Under the pieces are notes generated by a model that had not been told where the DNA came from, did not search any database, and saw nothing but the letters and a program-made list of their open reading frames with translations. DNA of 64,000 nt from Glomus cerebriforme (taxonomy: Eukaryota > Glomeromycota > Glomeromycetes > Glomerales > Glomeraceae): positions 48,930 to 112,929 of the forward strand of contig QKYT01000067.1 in the NCBI GenBank assembly GCA_003550305.1. The letters run 5' to 3'. Positions 1 to 10,253 of the stretch are shown here, in pieces (positions within the stretch are counted from its first letter, which is position 1; each line of letters starts with the position of its first letter). The position numbers and the translations under genes are program-made.

Positions 1-748
1 TATTAGTAATAAAAAATTTCAGTCAGATGTAAATAGGAATCCACAAATTATAATTAATTTATATTTACCTAACGTAAGATGATCAGATTGCTCCAAATCA
101 CAATATATAGCAAGATTTACTTGAGAATATTCTTCATCAAGAAGTCGACCAGAAAGTGTAGTGCGTGATGGTGGGGAATAACCAGATTTTAGATCTTTAA
201 ATAGATCTAAAACAAATGAATTTTCAATTACATTGAATGGAATACCAGCTATATCCCAAGCCTTTAAAATCTTTTTGTCAAGTTGATCAATAACAGATTT
301 AGGTAAAAACTGATCAGATGAATAATGGTCAGTTATTTGCATTTGGGTCGAATTAGATGGTTGAGNTAAAGAGTTACGATTATAGTTTATTTGCCGATTA
401 GCTACTTTTTCACGCCAGTATCTTGTTATTTCTTTAGGATATGACAAACATTCATTTGCCAGGTGAGCTTCCATTTTTTGTGGCTTTNCTCTTGACCATT
501 TTATCTTGCAATATGAACAAATAGCTTCGTGATGTCCATTACTCTTTTGTGCGCCTTTTTCATAATATTCCCAAATTTCCGAAAAAGGTTTTGTATTATT
601 ATTTTTGGTTTGTGGCAGACTTTTATTTTTTTTGTTTTTTTGATATTACTTGTTCTTCATCTGATAGGTCTGACGAAACTATAACCTCATTTTCATTAGA
701 AACTCTTGGTCTTTTATTTTTTCCTGAGCTGCTTTGTTCGTGACTCAT
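1..748 (-). pseudogene. BED zinc-finger hAT transposase, 5' part, frameshifted
   Basis: Seen: the minus strand opens with ATG at 748. After an Asn/Lys/Ser-rich start it encodes a BED-type zinc finger: a CSYC pair, then His and Cys in HLANEC about 20 residues on, with Trp in the spacer (KIKW). The frame then runs on, through one ambiguous base (365), towards SGRLLDEEY and DLEQSDHLTL. A donor-like GTAAAT follows at about 68, so the gene continues out of the window. The ATG frame and the finger frame are offset by one base; the break lies in the A-rich run at about 620-650, and another N sits at 488. Known: BED fingers bind transposon ends in hAT transposases. Inference: a decayed copy, or a sequencing error in the homopolymer. 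No terminal repeats were found for this copy. Confidence 0.75.
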
Positions 749-1857
749 AGTAAAAAAAAGTCGCGAGCTCGCGATTCGCGAAAGTATATAATGCATATAA
801 GCATAATTAGTATATTATGTATATTAGTAATATCACATGATTCACATCAATTTATTTAATTTTACACATGTGTTACATAATACTACAACGTCACATAATA
901 CTATATACGTCACGTAATACGTCAACTACTTTACTACCCCATACATATATATGGTAAAAATGATAAAAGGTAGTAACTTATATACGTCATTGACGTAATG
1001 ACTTAGTGGGTAACTACCTTAAGAAATGTCTGCAACCCTAGTTATAAATAAATATACTAGATATAATACTAAAAAAGTTAAGTTTAAAGCCAAAATTAAA
1101 AAAACTAGAGAAAAATTGAACAGATACTATTGCCAAGAATGCTGAATTTAAGAAGTGAAGGATGTAATTATAATTATTATTTACAGATTTATGAAATTAT
1201 TTACAGAATAGGCAAAATATCAAATTAACTATAATTTAAAAATTTTGATGATATTCTGTAAATCATATTTTAATAAATCAAAAAAATTACTATTAAAAAA
1301 CTAAGTAAAATAATTTGTATAAAAAAAAAAAGATTTAACAGCATTATGAAATTATGGAATTACAAAATAGCTATATTGCTATAAATTTAAATGATGAAAT
1401 AAATTCCATATATAGGGACGTCTAAAACCATATTCAATTATATGATTCAAAAAAAAAATATTTTTTCTAAATAAAACTTTTTTCAACCTATATAACTTTT
1501 AAAATATATAAAATAAGTGTATTTTAGCCCACCCTACAAGTTTAATTAGAATGTTTAATGAGGTTTAGAATGCTATTTTTTATTTATTTAACTTTTTTCA
1601 TGTTTGCTAAAATTTATTTATCTATTTTTGGATATAATTAGCAAAGATTGTTCATTATATTTAAAGTCAAAAACACTATTTAAAATCACTTTTTAACTTA
1701 AGTAGCATGCTAAAATACATTTATTCTATAGGTTTCAAGTTCACATTAATCTTAGTTTACAAAATATTTAACATTTAAATCACATGATCGAACATAGCTT
1801 TAGAAACTCTCATATGGTAATTTGTGATTATAAAGAGGTAATTTAATGTAATTTAAA
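749..1857. other. AT-rich intergenic DNA
   Basis: No gene is visible. The stretch starts with a perfect 14-base palindrome (761-774) next to the transposase ATG. The rest is low-complexity AT-rich sequence with short homopolymers up to the hAT element. Confidence 0.6.
761..774. repeat. Perfect 14-bp GC-rich palindrome
   Basis: TCGCGAGCTCGCGA reads identically on both strands, and a further TTCGCGAA follows at 775-782. It sits 13 bases upstream of the transposase ATG in otherwise AT-rich DNA. It may be a transposase-binding or promoter site of the element; that is inference. Confidence 0.5.
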
Positions 1858-4209
1858 ACCATTTCTAGGGTGTTCAGGATGGGTTGGCCATGATTTTATC
1901 ATGATTTTGGCCATTTTTTTGCAATTTTATCACGGTCACGATTTTTAATAAAAATCTGCAATTTCATGACATTTTAATTTGATTGGATAATCTTGTTTAA
2001 TTTTAATTGGATGATCAATGAAATCTCTTTTTTAAACGAAAAAAATTTTCAAATCCTAACCATTTTTGTTTGATTTTTTTTATAAAATAGTTACTCCACA
2101 TATACGTTTATCATAAAATGCAGAGTATTGAAAAAATTATATTGTATAAGGCAATGAATTGTGATATCAATTTTGCAATATAGGAGTTGAACATAAAAGA
2201 AAGACACCATAGATAACATCTTCATACAGCAAAACATCTTAAAAATAAAACTACTGATATTAATTCACCAATTCAAAGAACTTTACCATTATTTGAAAAT
2301 ACAATTAACGAAAGAGAAAGAGTTAATACAGATGTAGTAGCTGTTTTTATAACTGCAGATATTCCTTTAGAAAAGATTGAAAAATTAAAACCATTTTTAT
2401 TAAAATATTGTAAAAATAGTATAATATATTTATTTTATAACTTGATTTTTATTTGATTTTGTAATTTTTAAACTTATATCATTATTTACATTTACATTTT
2501 ATAGGTGGTTTAATTATTGGAGCAAATCAACTTCGTAAAAAATATCTTCTATTATCATATGAAATAGAGTTTCAAAAATTAAAGAAGAGAATTGTTAACA
2601 AAAGTATTTGCTTAACAATTGATGAAACAACTGACCATTGTTAGTGGTTATCATGCTGTTAATATTTTATTTAGTTTTGATAACCAAATTAAATTAGCTA
2701 GAACAGATTTTTTGTCTAATATTAATGCCTTAACCATTTCTCAATTTGTTATAGACACAATTTATCTTTATAATATTTCCTATGAAAGTGTTATTTTTTT
2801 TATATCTGGTAATGCTTTATATAATCATACATGAAATTAGCATATTCATATTTATTTTCTTTTTTACCAAAGATGAAACACAATTGTTGCTTAGCACATA
2901 TTCTTAATCTAATTGGAAAAACTTGGATTGATTTTCAAAAATTTGAGCTAGTTAATAGATTGATTACAAATTTTAAAGCAATTTTTATTTATAATTCACA
3001 AAAAAAAATTCATTGGAAAGAGCATTTACTGTGAAATAATATTGAATCTTCTATTTTAGTACCATTACCTGTAAAAACTCTTTGGAATTTATGGTTTTTA
3101 TTCTTATGTTGGATTAAACCTTTTTATTCTCATGTAATCATGTTTATTAATGCAGAATATTCTATTAACTATGATTCAAAAGCTATCCGGTACCTCCAAA
3201 TCTTTTGTGAGCATCAAGATCATGTTTTATATGTTAGAATTTTTATATATTTTATTACATATAATTGTAATAGGTAAGAAAATAAATTTATTAATTATAA
3301 ATTAATTAATAATGTATACTAATCATTTATTAAATTTATTTAGATTGGTTAAGGATTTAGAATTCTTTAAAATATGAAATAAAGCTATAGCTGCCTTTAT
3401 TTATTCACAAATAATAATCCTTCAAGCTTTTCTTTTATCAGGAAGAAGACATCCTCCAGTTTCAAATGAAATAGAGCAAATTCTTGATGAAACAAATTAT
3501 AATAAGGAATCATACATTTATCTCATTATTTTCTAAAGTTTTTGCATTAGCTTATGAAAAGTGTGAAAAACATATATCTAATCATTCAGCTTTACCATTA
3601 TTTAAAGCAATACAATGCTTTGATCCAAGATTTATTCAATCCAATATAGCTCATCATAATATAGAAGATTATAGAATCATTGAAGAATTTCAATTTCCTA
3701 CAGATACTTTAATACAAGAATGGACTATTTACTATGGATTAAATAAATCTATTGAAGAATTTAAAGATTTGGATATATATTGGCGAGGAAAATTACATTT
3801 ATTACCAGAACTTAGTTCATTAGCTTTAATATATATATGGTTACCAGTGTCTGGTATAGATATTGAGCGTAGTTTTTCTAGTTATAAAAGCATTTTATCA
3901 GATAGAAGAGTGGCACTTAAAGAAGAAAGTATTAAAATGCTTAATTTTCTTTACTTTAATCTGAATGGTAATATTGATTTTAATCTACTAATTAATGAAT
4001 AATTAGATGAATTTATTTGTAAAGATTGAAATTATAAATAAATAAATATATTCGGAATAAATTTTATATATTGTTGTAATGTTAATTTTGGCTGAAATTA
4101 TGTAAATTCTGGCCGGAATTATAATCGCGATTTTTGCGATAAAATCGTGAAAATCACACGCGATTTTTAGACCATCACGACAACCCATCCTGGACACCCT
4201 AACCATTTC
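1858..4209 (+). mobile_element. hAT DNA transposon, full length, with 8-bp target duplication
   Basis: The left end (1866-1886) and the inverted right end (4181-4201) share TAGGGTGTYCAGGATGGGTT. The element is 2336 bp and is flanked on both sides by the direct repeat ACCATTTC (1858-1865 and 4202-4209), the 8-bp target duplication expected of hAT elements. Subterminal sequence carries repeated AAAATCRTGA-like words in both ends (about 1890-1980 and 4120-4180), possible transposase-binding sites. Inside is a broken transposase gene. The perfect duplication shows the insertion is still bounded by its original target site although the coding part has decayed. Confidence 0.92.
2173..4002 (+). pseudogene. 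hAT transposase, multiply broken
   Basis: Seen in order on the plus strand: HLHTAKHLKN-like text just after a zinc-finger-like start, then NTDVVAVFITADIPLEKI. A probable intron follows (about 2408-2504, ending TTTTATAG), then GGLIIGANQLRKKYL and the catalytic-region motif IDETTD at about 2617-2634. A frame change comes right after DETTD. The next frame carries VSGYHAVNILF up to a stop at 2834, and another frame carries the CCLAHILNL region. Further stops lie at about 3032, 3275 and 3376. From 3484 to 4002 an open frame of 172 residues encodes the hAT C-terminal dimerisation region (WRGKLHLLPELSSLA, ERSFSSYKSILSDRR). This identifies the family clearly. The many breaks make an active protein unlikely. 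Confidence 0.88.
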
Positions 4210-6328
4210 TCAAAATTGGATGCTTATAAAGAAGTGTACTTATATAGAAGGTAACTATATAAAGGTCTGACTATAGTTATTATAACTTAGTAAATAAAAG
4301 GCAGTTAAATCTGAATCCAGTTGAATCAAAGGATATCAATTATCACCAGTCTTTACCAGTTCGCTGACACAAAAGTTGGTATTTATTAGAGCTTATATAA
4401 TATTTACTGAAATAGATAAGAATTCAGCAAACTAATAGTAACAAATCAAAAACAATGAAAAAAATATTATTAATTGTTTATTTCAGTATATGTTCAATTT
4501 ATTTTTATTAAATGATGCAATCTTGCACAAAGTGTAAAGGTTTTTTTTTTTAACAGCATACTTTATTTAGAGATAAAAATCAATTTGTACAGATATAAAT
4601 GAATAAAATAAAAGATCTAACCTAAACAAAATAAATGGATCTCATCCCTATCTAGTTTACATAAATAAAATTCTAAAAAGTAAAAACTAATCTAAAATCC
4701 TACACTATAAACCTAATATAAGAACATGACAAAGTGTAAAGGTTTTATTTATGATGTTTTCGATTTAATAAATTTCACTTCAAAAAATTTTTATTAGCCA
4801 ATCAGATATTTGCTAGATTTAATCAAAATAAATGAAATCGCCTTCTTAATTCCGGCCGAAATTATATATTTTGCATTAAAATCTACGGAATGAAAGTTAA
4901 CATAGGACTTTACATTTTTGATTTGGAAATATATAATCATTTACTTTGAAAAGATTATTATTCGAAAAGAATAATGTGATATAATAAAAATGATGTTCCA
5001 AACCCTGTAGCTAAAAATAGTACGCACTCTTAACATGTTCTATTTATAGTTCTTAAATCAATGTTTGTTTGTTGCATCGTCGGAAAAATTATCTCATTAT
5101 GGAGATATTATTAATTAATAAAATCAAGAACGCGAAAAAATTTACGGAAAATGTAATTATAATAACCTGCAACCTTATCTCGTATTGTAATCAAATAAAA
5201 GATTATTATTATGAATAAAAACCGGTTACTAAATCGAATTAATGCATTGTTCTGTCACGTGAATTTAACATAAAAGTACGTGGTAAATAGGGTTGAACTG
5301 AAGAATAAATACAATAAATGATAACGACAAAATAAATGCGATTTATAGATTAAGATAATCGGAACTTATTTCCAAATTTAGATTTTCATAATTCTTATGA
5401 TTTATTGAATGATTTTAAAAACAATATTAATCATCGAATTAGTTTTTTCTATTTTTCGAACAAATGTTTATTTACTGTTTCCTTGGGGATCTATTCTAAT
5501 TAATGAATCTCTTGACTAAATATGACTATTGTTTCAAGTTCATTGTATTGATAATGTAAGGTATAAACTATATTTGGTTAGAAAATGTTATTAGAAAGTT
5601 CTTTTTTTTTTATCAGTTGCAACGTTAATTGAAACAAATGGTGCATTCGATGAAATAATTTGGTTGCATCCATGTCTTTTTTATGAAATAAGATCCCAAA
5701 TTTGACATTTGATTTGAATTTATAAATGATGATTGACACTTAAACATACAATTTTAGTATCATTTGATAAAATTTGTTTATTGTAATTTCGAATAACAAA
5801 GAGTTTATGTAATCCTATAAAAAAAGTTCTTTTTCGGATGATCCGAATGTAATTAATACGTATTTGTCGGATTTCGGGCGGAATAAGTTGGTTTTTCTAA
5901 AAAAAAACAATTTTAAGATTCATATAAAATGATCAAAGTTTAGGTAGTCTTATCCAAATCAAGCATTTGATTTGAAGTTTTAGTAACACAAGCATCTTTT
6001 TTCTATTGTCTTGGTATTACACAGAAATTTGTGTGCCTTTGATCACTTTTTATTTGTGACATTACAGAAAAGTTAACAAACATTATCGTGATAAATTAAT
6101 TAATTAAAAAAAACACAAATGATTTTCCATAAAGATCAATTAAAAACGCCACAAGTACTACGATTGTTACGGAGTTTTGCATCCTGAAAAATTTCCAAAA
6201 TGTTGCGAGATAATAATAACGAGTTTCATTTAAATATAAATGAACATTTATTATCAACTTGAAATTGCAATTTCTCGCTTCCTTTTTCTTTTTTTATTGC
6301 ATGGAATTACGAAAATTTAAGTGCAATC
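4210..6328. other. Intergenic, no gene seen
   Basis: About 2.1 kb of AT-rich DNA with no convincing coding frame. It carries a CCGGCCG-containing word next to GAAATTATAT at about 4850, resembling text in the right end of the neighbouring hAT element (about 4093-4130). The last 300 bases presumably contain the promoter of the gene at 6329. Confidence 0.5.
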
Positions 6329-9078
6329 ATGACAGATATTTTTTCAAACCTACGACGTGTTAATTTAAGTTTCTATGTTATAATTCTCTTATCACTCTGT
6401 GTGATACAAGTTTTGACAAATCCAATTATTATGAATCCTACACCGACGATTCAAAAAAGACAGGTTGTCATTACTCAAACATCATTATACACGACTACTA
6501 GCGATGTAGGCTTAATTACAATCACGAACTCAGGACCCCCAGCAAAAGAAACATTTCCATCGTCGAAACCTAGGAACTGTGTCGGTCCAGTGAAATTTTC
6601 AAAAGTTGACCTCAGTATTTCGAGAGCTGACAAAACCATTAATTTCATTGCTAAAGGAAAAACCTCATTATTTATTGATACTGCTATAGGTAATCTTTAT
6701 ATCCTTTTCTCATGTTATTTTTATTTTTTATTATTGAAATAAACTATTTTAAATATAATTCTCTAGTGAAATCATCAATTTATTGGGATAGTAAACGCTC
6801 TGCAGAAAATGAAAGTTCATGTCCATCTGAATTATGTGAAATTAGCGGCGATCAACCAACCATTATATTTAATTACACCACTTTGTTGCCCAATGAATTT
6901 TTAGGTATATCACCTTAATATTTAAACTTACTTTATCAAAGAACAGAATTTAATGATCTTTTGCATACATGAATAGATAAACATCTCTCAGGACGCGGCG
7001 CTTATATGTCGTTATCTGTAATAGGTGCAGATGGTAAAGTCTTAGGATGTGTTACCACCTCTTTTAACGGCATAATTACAGATGCAATCCCATATTTTTA
7101 TAACATCCCAATACTTTGCGGAGTGGTTGCGGTAATCTGCATCGCAATAGCGAAAAACCGCAAAAAAGATCATAATGAAAAATATGATGAACATGAAAAG
7201 CATGGTGGACATAGTGAACATGAGAAACATGAAAAGCATGATGGACATGGTGACCATGAGAAACATGAAAAGCATGATGGACATGGTGACCATGAGAAAC
7301 ATGAAAAGCATGATGGACATGGTGATCATGAAAGACATGGAAAACACTCAAATTCAACAACTGATCCTAGTGGAAATAATCAGAGCCCACAAAGTACAAC
7401 ATACACTGATTCCAGCGGGAATGTGCAACAAACCTCACAAGGTATACCATATCTTGATCCTAGTGGAAATGTGTCAACCACACAAAGTGCACCATATGAT
7501 CCTAGTGGAAATGAGGTATATATTCAGAGTCACAAAGCCATCCAACATGTTGTATATTCTCTAACCAAGATCATGTTATTCTCTTATACCCTATTTTGCA
7601 TGAAAATCCAAATTCCCAGTCAGTTGCTCCATCGCGTGATCCTATTGGTGGAATACCTACAAATCCAAATGAAAAGCCAGTTACACAAACCCCACCTAAT
7701 CAGGCTCCATCCATATATGATATTATTCGCGCTGCCCAATTTTTCGTAACTACTGCTCTAATTTCTCTACCTGGTCTTCCATATGGCTATCAGGATGTAG
7801 TATCCAAACTTGGATGGTCAATGGGTTTGCCGAGTAATCTTAGTATCTTTAATATCTCATTTCTATCTAACATTGCAGATGAGCGAGTACGAAGAGCAAT
7901 ATGCCATATGTCTGATTTCTGTTTAAATTTGATCAAAAGTTCCATTGTGTATAACAGTGACAGTACGTGCGCAGATTTTAGTCTGCCCACGCCCATTGTA
8001 AATGCATCTGGAATTCCATCTTTTTCTAAACATTTGAATGTTCCAGACTATAATTTATTTTTCGTTATGCTTATTTCATTCTGTTGCACGATGGCAGTTG
8101 CGCTTGCTGTTGCATTGTTAATTTGGTTATTTGCATGGACGTGTAAACATTTGCAGAGCAACTGGTTTAATAAATGGTCCTTTTTGAAAACAGCAGTGGA
8201 AAATGTTCACTTTTTGATGCTTGGTAAGTCAACCCTTTTTAAATGCTTTACAATGTAGGTAATTGATAATAAGAACTGACTTTTTTCTATTCTTTATTAC
8301 TATTTTTCAGGTGGAATTTTACGTGCAGTGAGTGTCAAGTGATAAATTGACGTTTGTGAGATGTAATATTAAACTTACTAATCATATTTATTTTCATATC
8401 ATCCAGTTAATATTATTCTATTATCCTATCACTCTTTTTGCCATTTATCAATTGGCGCTTATCAAGGATTGCTGGCTATTTATTTTCCTTGCCGTAATTT
8501 GCATAGTATTCTTATCATTAGGTGTAATGATCTTTTGTGGCTACAAAATCTTGCAACCTTTGAAACGTAATGAATTGGAAGAATATAAAAAACCATCTTA
8601 TGCCCTCCTTTATGGCTCACTCTACTCTCAATATATTGAAGATTCATCATTCAAGTTAACTCGCATTTGGTTTTTTATATTTCCAATTACTTATGATTTT
8701 CTTCGAGCTCTCGTCATTGGATTGGGTCAACGAAGTGCTATTGCACAAATAATCGGTTTACTTATAACGGACATTATTTTCTTAATCTTATTAATAACTT
8801 ATAAACCATTTAAAAGACCGTTAATGAGCTATTTGAAGATAGGTGTAATTGTTTTGCAAATTGTGATTGTAATATTGTTGATACCATTTATAGGAAACAC
8901 ACCTCTTCTATATCGGATTATAATCGAATATGTTATGAAATCATTGCAATTCATTATTACTATATTGTTAGTTACTTTTGCAATCGTAGCTTTAAGTGTT
9001 GTTATACGAAATTTCATGAAAGGAAATGAGGAAGACAAGGATGATAATAGAAGTTTGATAAAGGAAGAGAAAATGTAA
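6329..9078 (+). CDS. FLC/TRP-like multipass membrane protein with His-rich insert
   Basis: Six exons joined by frame: 6329-6689, 6767-6904, 6992-7515, 7620-8223, 8311-8327, 8407-9078, giving 771 residues. Seen: a signal peptide (residues about 15-35), then a Cys-containing ML-like luminal domain (NCVGPVKFSKVDLS). A first membrane segment follows at about residue 195 (PILCGVVAVICIAIA). Next come a strongly hydrophilic stretch of tandem HEKHEKHDGHGD repeats and a DPSGN/SSGN repeat linker. The rest is multipass, including FFVMLISFCCTMAVALAVALL and GGILRALILFYYPITLFAIYQ. Known: fungal FLC/Pkd2-type proteins pair an N-terminal ML-like domain with a TRP-like membrane domain and act in calcium or flavin transport. 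The His-rich insert is not part of that pattern. The donor of intron 5 is GTGAGT at 8328; reading on instead would stop at once. Substrate unknown. Confidence 0.8.
7219..7326 (+). repeat. In-frame 36-bp tandem repeat, three copies
   Basis: Three near-identical 36-base units (7219-7254, 7255-7290, 7291-7326) each encode HEKHEKHDGHGD. They are flanked by degenerate copies (7170-7218 and 7327-7347). The repeat lies in the cytosol-facing segment after the first membrane helix of the FLC-like protein. The near identity at DNA level indicates recent expansion and probable length polymorphism. Confidence 0.92.
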
Positions 9079-10253
9079 TTAGGAATTTTTGTATTTGTAT
9101 TTAATTTTTGGTTGTAAAAATGTCTTATTCCTTTTCTATATAAATAAAATATCATTGAAATAATTCATAACAATATAACTTGGTAAATTCAATAAATATA
9201 AACATAAAAATCGATGTCAGTTAATTCTTCAGATTGAAAGAATTTCAAATAAATTGGAATTCTGATACAGTTTTAATACATTAATTTGCGGTTAGTGATT
9301 CGTAATCACGTGACCATATCCTAAAAAAAAAGAAAAAGAACGTTAGTAAACGTTCTTAAAGAAAAAATCCTCCAAGGCCGTTTCAGAAGTTTCAACCGAA
9401 ATCTACAAAAATTAAGTTACGGATTATCAGCCGATACAATAATAAACTTTTTGATGACATGACTGGTTCATACAGGTCCCTTTTTTTTAAAAAAAAAAAA
9501 ATCTTAGATCGCGTAATTAATTACGGATTTATTGACCGGAATTAAATTGCGAGATAATCCGCAATTCCACAATTGATTTGCTAATTGCGGACTTGCGAAT
9601 AGTATTGCGGAATTGCGGAATTGCGGATATTTAGACTTCAAAAATCTGCAATGTTCCGCAATACCGTAAATCACAATTACATTCTTAAATACATGCAAGA
9701 AGATTTCTTTATTTTTAGGTATATAAAAATCAAAATTTTATAACTAATTTCTTACGTCAAACCCCCAAACTTGGAAATTGAGAAAATTTTGTTCAGTCAT
9801 CTTTAGTTAACTTTTATTTGCTACATTCGAGATAAACCAATATTAATTTCATCTTTGCATATCAATCGTGGGTACAAAAATTTGAAATTCAATTAAAGCC
9901 TTTTAAGGCAAATTATGTATCAGTTCTTTTATTGGGTTTACTCAGTCTCTATCTATTATGGGCAAATTCTATTAATATCTGAGAAGAAAACGTTAATTAT
10001 TGATAATTGATTTGACAGATCAACTATTATACCGAAAAGATGAAATATAAAAAAGGGTCTTTTATTAAATTTTTACAAATAAAAGCTTTATATATTGTCC
10101 TAAATACTTTTTTTTATATATATAATAATTTTGTCTAACAAAATTTTTCAAAAAAAAGTTTTTTTTTTTTTAAAAAAAAAAATCTTTAAAAAAACTTAAT
10201 AAATTCATAATGAATTTAAATTATAGTTAAAAAAAAAATAACTACGATCTACA
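9079..10253. other. Intergenic, with an imperfect inverted repeat
   Basis: This is the 3' flank of two convergent genes. A possible polyadenylation AATAAA lies at about 9143. Apart from the inverted-repeat element at 9513-9680 and long T/A homopolymers near 10105-10190, nothing gene-like is seen. Confidence 0.5.
9513..9680. repeat. MITE-like imperfect inverted repeat rich in TTGCGGAAT
   Basis: The left end (GTAATTAATTACGGATTTATTG, from 9513) is imperfectly complementary to the right end (GTAATTGTGATTTACGGTATTG read on the minus strand, from 9680). The core has repeated GCGGAATT words on one arm and CCGCAATT on the other, so the 168 bases could fold back on themselves. The shape suggests a small non-autonomous DNA element. 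No target duplication could be fixed. Confidence 0.45.

Noticed and set aside
7042..7564. Long His/Met-rich open frames in other frames over the His repeat
   Set aside because: They are shadows produced by the repetitive codons of the FLC-like gene; only the plus frame links to the flanking exons.
8332..9078. An independent gene starting at 8332
   Set aside because: A GTGAGT donor at 8328 and CAG acceptor at 8406 join this region to the FLC-like gene and restore a continuous helix.
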